From: Butyricimonas faecihominis
GTDB lineage: Bacteria > Bacteroidota > Bacteroidia > Bacteroidales > Marinifilaceae
Assembly: GCF_033096445.1 (NCBI RefSeq)
Contig: NZ_AP028155.1
Coordinates: 3,725,880 to 3,789,879 of the forward strand
Direction of reading: 5' to 3'
Length of the DNA stretch: 64,000 bases
The translations under genes and the position numbers were made by a program. Each line of letters starts with the position of its first letter. Within the stretch, counting starts at the first letter, position 1. Of this stretch, positions 43,628 to 52,125 are shown piece by piece. The notes beneath the pieces were generated by a model that had not been told where the DNA came from, ran no database searches, and was given only the letters and a program-made list of their open reading frames with translations.

Positions 43628-43685
43628 GGGAGAGAATTCAAGGAATTCTCCCGCCCCAAGTTTGCGACGTCTGTTGGCGACAGAC
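43628..43685 (+). promoter_or_regulatory. Two hairpins in the fecR-susC gap
   Basis: The first is an imperfect stem, GGGAGAGAATTC against GGAATTCTCCC (43628-43652). The second is GTCTGT (43669-43674)/ACAGAC (43680-43685). They lie between fecR and susC and could terminate or attenuate, limiting anti-sigma-transcript read-through, or stabilise the susC mRNA. Confidence 0.45.
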
Positions 43686-43712
43686 GATATCTTATAATTC
43701 AAATACAAAAAT

Positions 43713-46700
43713 ATGAAAAAAAAATGGAGTCACGCCATTTTTCGAGTGGAAATTCGGAAATGGGGTCGGATTATGTTAGTAAATTTAATTTTGGTATTGT
43801 TGTCAGGAGTGTCTTTGTATGCACAGAATGAATCTTCTCGGCAACAGAGAATTACGGCTAAGTACCAGAATAAAACGATTCTGGAAGTACTGGAAGACCT
43901 GAAAGCAAAGACGGGATATACTTTTGTGCATAAGCAAAACGATATATCCAGCGAGGTGAAAATCACGGAAACTTTTACAAATGCGACACTGGATGACGTG
44001 TTAAAAAAAGTGCTTACGGCTCACGGTTACGATTATTCGATCGAGGGTAAGGTGATTGTTGTCAAGAAAAAGCCGAAAATCCAAGAGTCATTGGCACGGG
44101 ATATTATCACGGTGAAGGGGCGTGTGGTGGACGAGAAGGGAAATCCCATGCCGGGGGTGAGTGTGGTGATTAATCAGACTTCACGAGGGGTTGCTACTGA
44201 TAATAAGGGAAATTATGATATTCTGGTTAGGGCTGATGACGTGTTGAAATTCTCGTTTATCGGTTATAGAGATGCGACAGTTCCTGTTGAAGGGAAAACC
44301 GTTCTAAATGTTACACTTGAACCTACCGAGGAGGCCTTGGAAGAGGTGACCGTTGTTGCTTACGGTGAGCAGAAACGGGAAAGTGTGGTTGGTGCGGTAA
44401 CCACCGTGAACGTGAGTTCACTGAAGACTTCCAACAGTGATCTTACTGCAAGTTTCGTGGGACGTATTCCGGGTATGATCGGTTACTTGAAAGGAGGAAT
44501 GCCGGGGGCGTTGAGAGAAGAGGAGATGCAGACTCAATTCTCTATCCGTGGTATTACTTCTTTCGGTAATAATGCTAATACGGCTCCGTTGATTTTGTTG
44601 GATGGAGTGGAGGTGTCTGTACTTGACTTGTCTCGTATTGATCCGGAAGATATTGATTCTTTCAGCGTGTTAAAGGATGCTTCTGCCACGGCTATGTATG
44701 GTGCTAGAGGAGCCAACGGAGTAATTTTGGTTTCTACAAAGAAAGGAGCTGAAGGATCCGTTTATACGGCTTTCCGTTATGAGGCTATTGCTTCTATGCC
44801 GACGAAGAAAATCGATGTTGTAGATCCCATTACTTATATGCGAGCTTACAACGAAGCTTTGCAAACCCGTGATCCGTTGGCACAGCCAAAATATACGGCA
44901 GAGCGTATCAATAACACGGGTAGTGATCGTTTCCCTTCTTGGGTGTACCCTGCCAATGACTGGTATAAACTTCTTTTTAAAAATACCGCAATCAATCATC
45001 ACTTGGGTTTGAGTGTTCGAGGGGGTACAAAGATTATGCAATATTACGCATCGTTGAGTCATAACTATGATGAAGGTATGTTGAAGACCGATCGGTTGAA
45101 TTCGTTTGACGTGAATATTAGAAATAATACCACGGCTTTACGTATTAATTTGAATATTGATATGACGCCGAGTGCCAAATTAGTGCTTAACTCTAATTCA
45201 ACTCTAGATGCCTATCGCGGCCCTCTTTCTAGTGTACAAGGGGCTTATTCGTTGGCATTTAATGCCAATCCGGTGGACTATGCTGCAGTTTATCCTGCTG
45301 ATGCAACCTATGGTTTCCCACACATTCGGTTTGGTTATGAAACGAAAAATTCTAATAATCCTTATGCTTCTATTCAAGCGGGTTATCTGGAGAGAAGTCG
45401 TTTTGCTACGGTAAATCGTGTGGAGTATATTCAAAATTGGGGAGCAATTCTAAAAGGGTTGGAAACACGTGCTAATGTTTCCTTGTATAAGGAAGCCTAT
45501 TATAGTACACCATTTCAAACTACACCTTATCAATATCGTTTGGCGGATTATAACCACCAGACTGGTGAACATACATTGGAACAGCTTACAGAAGGAGATA
45601 AAAATTTGACTGTTAATCCTAATGATAAGGTTACGGAAGGAGAAACTCAGGTTGCAGGAGAATTTCGAGTATTTTATAATGGGAATTGGGGTGATCATAC
45701 CGTGAGTTACACGGGGTTATTTAATCTTTCTCAACGTACCACGTCAACCGGACGTACGTTATTTTCTGCAATAAAAAATCGTAATATGGGGCTTTCTATG
45801 CGACTTTCTTATGGATATAAAGAACGTTATTATCTGGAAGGAAGTTTTGGATATAATGGTTCCGAGCGTTTTGCAAAACACAATCGTTTTGGTTTCTTCC
45901 CTTCCATTGGTTTTTCTTATATGTTGTCCAAAGAGCCGTTTATTGCTAATGCAACCGGACATTGGCTCTCTTTCCTGAAAGTGCGTGCTTCGTATGGTAA
46001 GGTCGGGAATGATGGTATTGGAGATGCGGTGACAGATAATTACACGCAAAATGTGGGACGATATATTTATTTGGAGAATGTAGGGATCAATAGTTCAGAT
46101 CAGTATGTGATTTATTCGTATGCTAATCCTACTATTCAATGGGAGATTGCCGAACAGACAAACTTGGGACTGGAAGTGACGCTTTTTAAAGGTTTGTTGG
46201 ATTTCACCGTCGATTTTTATGAAGAAATCCGTCATAATATATTATCATCTCGTAAGATTGTGCCTGCTAGCATGGGTTTAGGGCTTTATCCCTTTGATAA
46301 TGTCGGAAAAGTTCGTTCCCGTGGTATGGATGTCTCTGGGAAAATTCAACATGCGTTTTCTAATGATTTCTGGTTTATTTTAAACGGGACGGCCACCTAT
46401 AATAAGTCGGTTTTTAAAGAGATTGAAGAGGCGGCTGATAAACCGGAATGGCAGGGAAAAGTGGGGCATGATATTTCACAGGTCGTGGGATATATTGCAG
46501 AAGGACTTTTCCAGAGTCAGGAGGAGATAGATCGTTCACCTATTCAATCCGGTAATTATATGCCGGGAGATATTCGCTACCGGGATGTGAATGGTGATGG
46601 GAAAATCAGTATTGATGATGCCGTGCATATCGGTTATCCCACGGAGCCAAGGTTCGTGTATGGTTTTAACGGAACTGTTAGCTATAAACGTTTTGAGTTT

Positions 46701-47156
46701 AATTTCGCGTTCCAAGGGGCATCCAAACGTTCTCTTTTCATAGAGCCTTCATCACTTTCCCCATTCGTAAATGACCGGGCTCTGTTAAGTGCGATTTGGG
46801 AAGACCACTGGACTCCGGAAAACATGAAATCCAATCCATTGTGGCCTCGTTTGTCAACAAGTAGTATTACCACGCATAATATGGAAGAGGCCAGAATCGG
46901 GCAGGAGACTTTACGTGCTTCAACCTATTTCATGCGTGAAGTAAAATTTTTGCGTTGTCAATCATTGGAATTAGCCTATAACTTGCCGACAAGATGGGTG
47001 GAGAAGATTGGTTTGCAACGTTTGAAACCTTATATCCGGGTGAATAATCCTTTTTTGATTAGCGATTTTGATCTTTGGGATGTGGAGTTAGGTTCGTCCG
47101 GATTCAACTATCCGATTCAAAGAACTTATTCAGTAGGTATTAATTTAAGTTTTTAA
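43713..47156 (+). CDS. SusC/FecA-like TonB-dependent transporter with STN signalling domain
   Basis: 1,147 residues. A long signal region ends near SLYAQ; then an STN (secretin/TonB short N-terminal) domain at about 45-115 (KTILEVLEDLKAKTGYTFVH, IEGKVIVVKKKPK). A carboxypeptidase-regulatory-like domain follows (GRVVDEKGNPMPGVSVVI), then a plug (SFSVLKDASATAMYGARGANG) and a barrel ending in INLSF. The STN domain contacts FecR in this class, so the receptor both imports its ligand and induces its own locus. The SusD gene follows after 4 bp. Confidence 0.96.
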   Translation: MKKKWSHAIFRVEIRKWGRIMLVNLILVLLSGVSLYAQNESSRQQRITAKYQNKTILEVLEDLKAKTGYTFVHKQNDISSEVKITETFTNATLDDVLKKVLTAHGYDYSIEGKVIVVKKKPKIQESLARDIITVKGRVVDEKGNPMPGVSVVINQTSRGVATDNKGNYDILVRADDVLKFSFIGYRDATVPVEGKTVLNVTLEPTEEALEEVTVVAYGEQKRESVVGAVTTVNVSSLKTSNSDLTASFVGRIPGMIGYLKGGMPGALREEEMQTQFSIRGITSFGNNANTAPLILLDGVEVSVLDLSRIDPEDIDSFSVLKDASATAMYGARGANGVILVSTKKGAEGSVYTAFRYEAIASMPTKKIDVVDPITYMRAYNEALQTRDPLAQPKYTAERINNTGSDRFPSWVYPANDWYKLLFKNTAINHHLGLSVRGGTKIMQYYASLSHNYDEGMLKTDRLNSFDVNIRNNTTALRINLNIDMTPSAKLVLNSNSTLDAYRGPLSSVQGAYSLAFNANPVDYAAVYPADATYGFPHIRFGYETKNSNNPYASIQAGYLERSRFATVNRVEYIQNWGAILKGLETRANVSLYKEAYYSTPFQTTPYQYRLADYNHQTGEHTLEQLTEGDKNLTVNPNDKVTEGETQVAGEFRVFYNGNWGDHTVSYTGLFNLSQRTTSTGRTLFSAIKNRNMGLSMRLSYGYKERYYLEGSFGYNGSERFAKHNRFGFFPSIGFSYMLSKEPFIANATGHWLSFLKVRASYGKVGNDGIGDAVTDNYTQNVGRYIYLENVGINSSDQYVIYSYANPTIQWEIAEQTNLGLEVTLFKGLLDFTVDFYEEIRHNILSSRKIVPASMGLGLYPFDNVGKVRSRGMDVSGKIQHAFSNDFWFILNGTATYNKSVFKEIEEAADKPEWQGKVGHDISQVVGYIAEGLFQSQEEIDRSPIQSGNYMPGDIRYRDVNGDGKISIDDAVHIGYPTEPRFVYGFNGTVSYKRFEFNFAFQGASKRSLFIEPSSLSPFVNDRALLSAIWEDHWTPENMKSNPLWPRLSTSSITTHNMEEARIGQETLRASTYFMREVKFLRCQSLELAYNLPTRWVEKIGLQRLKPYIRVNNPFLISDFDLWDVELGSSGFNYPIQRTYSVGINLSF

Positions 47157-47160
47157 AATT

Positions 47161-49116
47161 ATGCGTATGAAATTCAAGAATATATTAGTTATTGTTTGTT
47201 CAATCTTTTTGGGAACAGGATGCAATGAGTTTCTTGACTTGGTGCCCGAAGACGATATTCTAACCATTCCCAAAATTTTTGAAACGAGGACAGGAGCAGC
47301 TCGCTGGAAGAATGATGCCTGTGCCGGTTTTAAAACGTATGCCGTAGATTTGAATTGGAATCCTGCGTTAGCGGGAGCGGATGAATATACCGCCGGAGAT
47401 TATGCCCGGAAAGGACAGGGGTATATTTCAACTTTGTATATCGCAGATGGGTTACAAACAGCGCTATCGCCCATTAATGATATTTGGACGTATGATGGAG
47501 TTTATTACTATATCCGCTATTGTAATACTTTCTTGCAATATATTGGGGATGTTTACAATTTACGACCCGGAGAGTTGGAACGTTGGACTGCCGAAGTGAA
47601 GGCATTGAAAGCTTTTTATTACTTTGAACTTGTAAAACGTTACGGTCCGATCGTGTTAGTCCCGCAGAATATTGATGTTTATGCTCCCATGGAAGAACAG
47701 AGACAGTCGAGAAGTTCGGTTGATAGCTGTTTTAAAGCAATTACCGATCTTTTGGATGAGGCTATTCCATATCTACAAGTGTTTGCGGAGAAAGATGCGG
47801 ATCAGCGAGATTTTTTCTCTAAAGAGGGTGCCATGGGATTGAAAGCAAGGGTATTACTTTATGCTGCTTCACCACTTTTTAATGGAGGGTTATCGCAATA
47901 CCGGAATTTTACCAATAAGAATGGAGAGAAGCTTTTTTCTGAAGAAGATAAAGAGAAGTGGAGGGTTGCTGCTGAATATACAGAAGAGGTTATCGAGTAT
48001 TTGGAAAATAATGGCTATAAACTTATTTCCGGAAATGAGGATAAATCTACTGCTTTACTGAATACGATGCGAGATTTGGAATGTTCCGTGTGGGCTCCTA
48101 ACTGGGCCAATTCGACGGAGGCCGTTATGATGGTCGCAGGATACAATAATTTGTATCAACATCTGTTGCCTAAATTAGGTTCGAGTACTTCTGATATTCA
48201 TTATAGTGGTGTTTTGAAGGGTACATTGGGTACGAGTATTCGGATGGTGAATAAATTCTATACGGCGAATGGATTACCGATTGAGGAGGATAAGACGTGG
48301 ACTTATGGTGATGGTTATGCCATGGCTCAGGAACGCGATCCGGCTTATACGAAAGTAGTTCCTTTGGGTACGGATGTGCTTGCTTTGCATTTGAAACGAG
48401 AACCTCGTTTTTATGCTACGATTGCTGCTCCCGGATTGTATTGGCAACGGGGTGTATATGATTCATACAATATGATTGTAGATTCCTACCGGGGAGGTGC
48501 TTTCGGCTTAAAACAGGATCGTATTAATGGTGATTACGAGCAAAATATTACCGGATATTATATAAAGAAAGGAACACGGAGTGAATTTAATACGAGTAGT
48601 TATAGCAATGATATTATGAGTTTTGCTGCTAATGTGCATGTGGTAATACGATTGGCTGAACTTTATTTGATAGCAGCAGAGGCTTGGAACGAGTATGAAG
48701 GCCCGAACGGGGTGCATCGAACACAGATCTTTGATCGTCTGAATGCAATTCGTGAACGTGCCGGGCTGTCTACAGTTCAAGATAGTTGGGGCAGATATGG
48801 TATCAATCCGAATAAATTCAATGAGCAGGTTGGTCTGAGAGATATTATTCGTCGGGAACGTACGATCGAGTTAATGTTCGAGGGACATCGTTTTTGGGAT
48901 GTACGTCGTTGGGGTACGGCAATTGACGAAGGTTGGAACGATAAACCTCAAGCTTGGGTTGTTACTGCTCAGACATGGCAAGGGTTCTATAATAACTTTC
49001 AAGGGCCTGTTACCGTGTGGGACAAGGCTGCATTTAATCCATCTCGGGATTACTTGTTCCCCATTAAGAGTGAAGAAGCAATGATTTCCGGTATAGTACA
49101 AAATCCCGGATGGTAG
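47161..49116 (+). CDS. SusD/RagB-family surface lipoprotein
   Basis: 651 residues; an ATG two codons in is an equal candidate start. Lipobox GTGC21. SusD signatures: VKALKAFYYFELVKRYGPIVLVPQ (TPR-like region) and the C-terminal RRERTIELMFEGHRFWDVRRWG. It is the surface ligand-binding partner of the SusC 4 bp upstream. At 651 residues it is somewhat longer than the other SusD in the window (578). Confidence 0.95.
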   Translation: MRMKFKNILVIVCSIFLGTGCNEFLDLVPEDDILTIPKIFETRTGAARWKNDACAGFKTYAVDLNWNPALAGADEYTAGDYARKGQGYISTLYIADGLQTALSPINDIWTYDGVYYYIRYCNTFLQYIGDVYNLRPGELERWTAEVKALKAFYYFELVKRYGPIVLVPQNIDVYAPMEEQRQSRSSVDSCFKAITDLLDEAIPYLQVFAEKDADQRDFFSKEGAMGLKARVLLYAASPLFNGGLSQYRNFTNKNGEKLFSEEDKEKWRVAAEYTEEVIEYLENNGYKLISGNEDKSTALLNTMRDLECSVWAPNWANSTEAVMMVAGYNNLYQHLLPKLGSSTSDIHYSGVLKGTLGTSIRMVNKFYTANGLPIEEDKTWTYGDGYAMAQERDPAYTKVVPLGTDVLALHLKREPRFYATIAAPGLYWQRGVYDSYNMIVDSYRGGAFGLKQDRINGDYEQNITGYYIKKGTRSEFNTSSYSNDIMSFAANVHVVIRLAELYLIAAEAWNEYEGPNGVHRTQIFDRLNAIRERAGLSTVQDSWGRYGINPNKFNEQVGLRDIIRRERTIELMFEGHRFWDVRRWGTAIDEGWNDKPQAWVVTAQTWQGFYNNFQGPVTVWDKAAFNPSRDYLFPIKSEEAMISGIVQNPGW

Positions 49117-49167
49117 ATGAATTTTAAATTTTAGATTTTAAATTTAAGTTACCTAAAAAAGAAAAAG

Positions 49168-50541
49168 ATGAGAAATACAATATTATTGATACTATTGATG
49201 TCCGTATTGTTCGCTTGTTCTGATGATGATAATGGTGGTTTTGATGTAGAGATAAACGAAGATATGTTTTCTTTTACACCAACGGAGGGGGGAGCCATTA
49301 TGCGCTATAATTTAGCGGATCGGCGAGTGAATAAGGTAAGCGTGGAATACACGGACGAATTTGGAGAATCTGTGTATAAAATTGCAGATTATTCCGTGGA
49401 TACCTTGTTGTTGGATGGGTTCAACCAAGCGCATACGGAAATCCCGGTAAAGGTCGCTTTTTTGGATAAAAATGAGAATGCATCTAAGGCGTTACATTTT
49501 ACTTTTGATACACGCCCTTCTTCGTTGTATACTTTTTTTGATGAAGTGGCTGTTAATCCCTATTGGAATGGATTTCAGTTGGTGTTTAACCTAGAAGGAC
49601 GGGCGGAAGGTTCTGCCTCGGTTTATTTCGTGGGGACTAATCCCACGACGAAAGAGAGAGATACTCTTTTCTTAGAGAATTTCCTTCTGGAAGCAGGACC
49701 TAACGTAAAGGCTTTCTCCATGACGGATTCACAGATTCAGGATTCCTACACGGTAGTGGTCACCACGGAGGACAATCGTCAACGGATTGTACGGAAACAG
49801 GTATGGAACGATGTGGTGGGAGCGAAAAGGGTACTTATACCGAATGCGAACTTTGAACTTTTGGATCCCTTCCATAAAATTATTACGGAACCTTATTCTA
49901 CGGCAGATTGGAGACGACCGGGAGCATTAGGTGCGGAATATCTGTTTGATGGAGATGTGAAGGGGACCCGGGCTGCAGAATATTTTAAAGCCGGTAATGC
50001 CACTCCTCCTTTCACGTTTTTGGCCGGTCCGAATGCCTTGAATCGGGAAGGTAACGAATGTTATTTTGTGTTGGACATTAAGGAACCGGCTATTGTCGGA
50101 GAGTTACGATTCTATATGCGAATCAAGGATGGATATGCAGTAAATTCCCAATTTGATAATGATTATTTTACAAAATTGCCTTGTAATATTCAAGTGTACG
50201 CGTGGACTGGAGAAGGAGATTATGATCCAGTGACGAATTCTGGTACCAACGATGATTGGGAACATATTGGTAGCTTTGAGCAGGATCCGAATGCTACGTT
50301 AATAGATCGTTGGTATATAAATCCGACAAATAATCAAGTAGATGAAGTAAAAACTATTGCAGCCCTGAATGCCGTGGGACCTTATTATATATCTATTGCT
50401 TTACCTTTCGAGGATAAAGAGTATCGCTTTTTCAAACTCGAATTTCGTGAAACGTATGTAGATTTATATAATCCAAGTTATAATCATAACAATAATAATA
50501 ACGTGACTTTCCATGAATTGGAAGTTTACGGACAAAAATAA
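49168..50541 (+). CDS. SusE/F-position surface lipoprotein (DUF4959/DUF5126/discoidin-like)
   Basis: 457 residues. Lipobox LFAC17 followed by SDDDNGG, a surface-export-like acidic start. Two beta domains (FTPTEGGAIMRYNL; TRPSSLYTFFDEVAVNPYWNG) resemble the DUF4959 and DUF5126 modules. A C-terminal discoidin-like sandwich follows (ADWRRPGALGAEYLFDGDVKG, ending FHELEVYGQK). These proteins sit in the outer leaflet beside SusCD and usually bind the substrate. 51 bp after susD and 6 bp before the next lipoprotein. Confidence 0.8.
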   Translation: MRNTILLILLMSVLFACSDDDNGGFDVEINEDMFSFTPTEGGAIMRYNLADRRVNKVSVEYTDEFGESVYKIADYSVDTLLLDGFNQAHTEIPVKVAFLDKNENASKALHFTFDTRPSSLYTFFDEVAVNPYWNGFQLVFNLEGRAEGSASVYFVGTNPTTKERDTLFLENFLLEAGPNVKAFSMTDSQIQDSYTVVVTTEDNRQRIVRKQVWNDVVGAKRVLIPNANFELLDPFHKIITEPYSTADWRRPGALGAEYLFDGDVKGTRAAEYFKAGNATPPFTFLAGPNALNREGNECYFVLDIKEPAIVGELRFYMRIKDGYAVNSQFDNDYFTKLPCNIQVYAWTGEGDYDPVTNSGTNDDWEHIGSFEQDPNATLIDRWYINPTNNQVDEVKTIAALNAVGPYYISIALPFEDKEYRFFKLEFRETYVDLYNPSYNHNNNNNVTFHELEVYGQK

Positions 50542-50547
50542 TAATGT

Positions 50548-52122
50548 ATGAGAGGACTATTTTTGAAATATACACTGATACTCGTTTTGCTTGCCGGATT
50601 GGTCGCAAGTTGTGGCGAGAGTCTTGAAGATACTTACTCGGACTATACGGGTGATGGTCCCGAACAGTATTTAACAAAGATTTATGATCTTCAAGGAAAG
50701 CCCCGATGGATGTCGGTAGAGTTGACTTGGAATTTAAAATTAGATCCGGGTCGGACTGCTATTTTAGTAGAATGGACAGATGATGAGAAGACGGACTCCG
50801 CCGTTATTGATCGGAATAGTACGAGTTATCTCGTGGAAGGATTGAAAAATTATGAATATGAGTTCGGTGTTTATGCTATAGAACAAACAGAGAACGGTGA
50901 AATCATTAAACGTTCGATAGGTGATCCTGTGTATATACGTCCCTATACCTACGCTTCTGATGAGTTGATTCTTTTTAGTCGAGTGGTCAAAAAGCAATTC
51001 AATGTTGCAGATAAACAATTGTTTGTGACGTTTGAGGAGTGGACAGATAATTTGATTTCATTTAAAATTGGTTATTATGAAAAGAATAATCCTACCGAAC
51101 AATTTTGGGAAGCGACACCGGAGGATAGGATCGATGATTACCCGAATGGGTTACCTTACGCCTTAATCGGTACTGATGTCGATTTCAGTCAAGGAGTTAA
51201 AGTGTATAGAACTGGAAAGATTGCAGTTGTGGGGGATATGTTGTTGGAGATGGAGCCTATTAATCTTTATTTTGAACTTCCTTCTTTTGAGAGTGATTTT
51301 GCCGTGGAGGTCAGAAGTAAATTAGATTTGTTGGGTGAAATCAAAAAAGCAGATATTACCGACGTAGAGGTGTTGGATATTGATTACAATCAGGTTTCTT
51401 TGGTTGATGTACTCCATTTCCCGAATTTGAAAGAACTTCATTTGGGGCGGAATCGAATCCTTGCAGACGGTACAGAATTAACGTATCGTTCAACTTTAAC
51501 AGAACAAGTTGTTTCCGAAGCTGCTTTACGGGTGGCTAAAGAAAACGGAGTGGAAATTTATCACTATGGGAATCATTATTTTAACGTAGTACCGGATTTC
51601 TTTACGGGAAAAAATATTGTGGCAGTAGAACCGGCTCTCACATTCTTGGAAACCAGTAGTTGGAATATTTCTGTAACACCGAGAGATTTAATGGAGTATA
51701 ATTCAGGCTTGAATAATTTATTGACTGATGATGCTAGTTATTGGTTACCACAATCTAGTGCTTCGGTTCGGGAACATGTTATTGAGATCGATTTTGGAAA
51801 AGAAGAGAGTATTTCCGGATTTAAGATTACACAGGCTAATATTGCTACTGCAATTCAATGTCCGGAACAGGTTAAAGTCGAAATGCAAATTTCTTCTGGC
51901 CAATGGATTGCTGTTGCTTTCCAAGAAAATACGATGCTCGGAACAGGTAAAGGCGAAACGACCGTTGTCTATCTGGATAAGAATAAAACATCCAAAAGGT
52001 GTTCAAAGATTCGATTGAGAGTATCGGATCTCTTTTTCGAGAAAGGATATGATTCGTCTTGGAATTATATTGATTTTTATAATATAGCATTGGGTTCATT
52101 TATGGTTATCAAAGGGGAATAA
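50548..52122 (+). CDS. Surface lipoprotein, DUF4998-like with discoidin-like C-terminus
   Basis: 524 residues. Lipobox VASC22 then GESLEDTYSDY. The N-terminal half has tandem fibronectin-like beta domains (WMSVELTWNLKLDPGRTAILVEW), as in DUF4998. A short leucine-rich stretch (VLDIDYNQVSLVDVLHFPNL) precedes a C-terminal discoidin-like domain (SVREHVIEIDFGKEESISGFKI). Second accessory binding lipoprotein of this SusCD operon; 3 bp before the thioredoxin-protease gene. Confidence 0.75.
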   Translation: MRGLFLKYTLILVLLAGLVASCGESLEDTYSDYTGDGPEQYLTKIYDLQGKPRWMSVELTWNLKLDPGRTAILVEWTDDEKTDSAVIDRNSTSYLVEGLKNYEYEFGVYAIEQTENGEIIKRSIGDPVYIRPYTYASDELILFSRVVKKQFNVADKQLFVTFEEWTDNLISFKIGYYEKNNPTEQFWEATPEDRIDDYPNGLPYALIGTDVDFSQGVKVYRTGKIAVVGDMLLEMEPINLYFELPSFESDFAVEVRSKLDLLGEIKKADITDVEVLDIDYNQVSLVDVLHFPNLKELHLGRNRILADGTELTYRSTLTEQVVSEAALRVAKENGVEIYHYGNHYFNVVPDFFTGKNIVAVEPALTFLETSSWNISVTPRDLMEYNSGLNNLLTDDASYWLPQSSASVREHVIEIDFGKEESISGFKITQANIATAIQCPEQVKVEMQISSGQWIAVAFQENTMLGTGKGETTVVYLDKNKTSKRCSKIRLRVSDLFFEKGYDSSWNYIDFYNIALGSFMVIKGE

Positions 52123-52125
52123 CAA

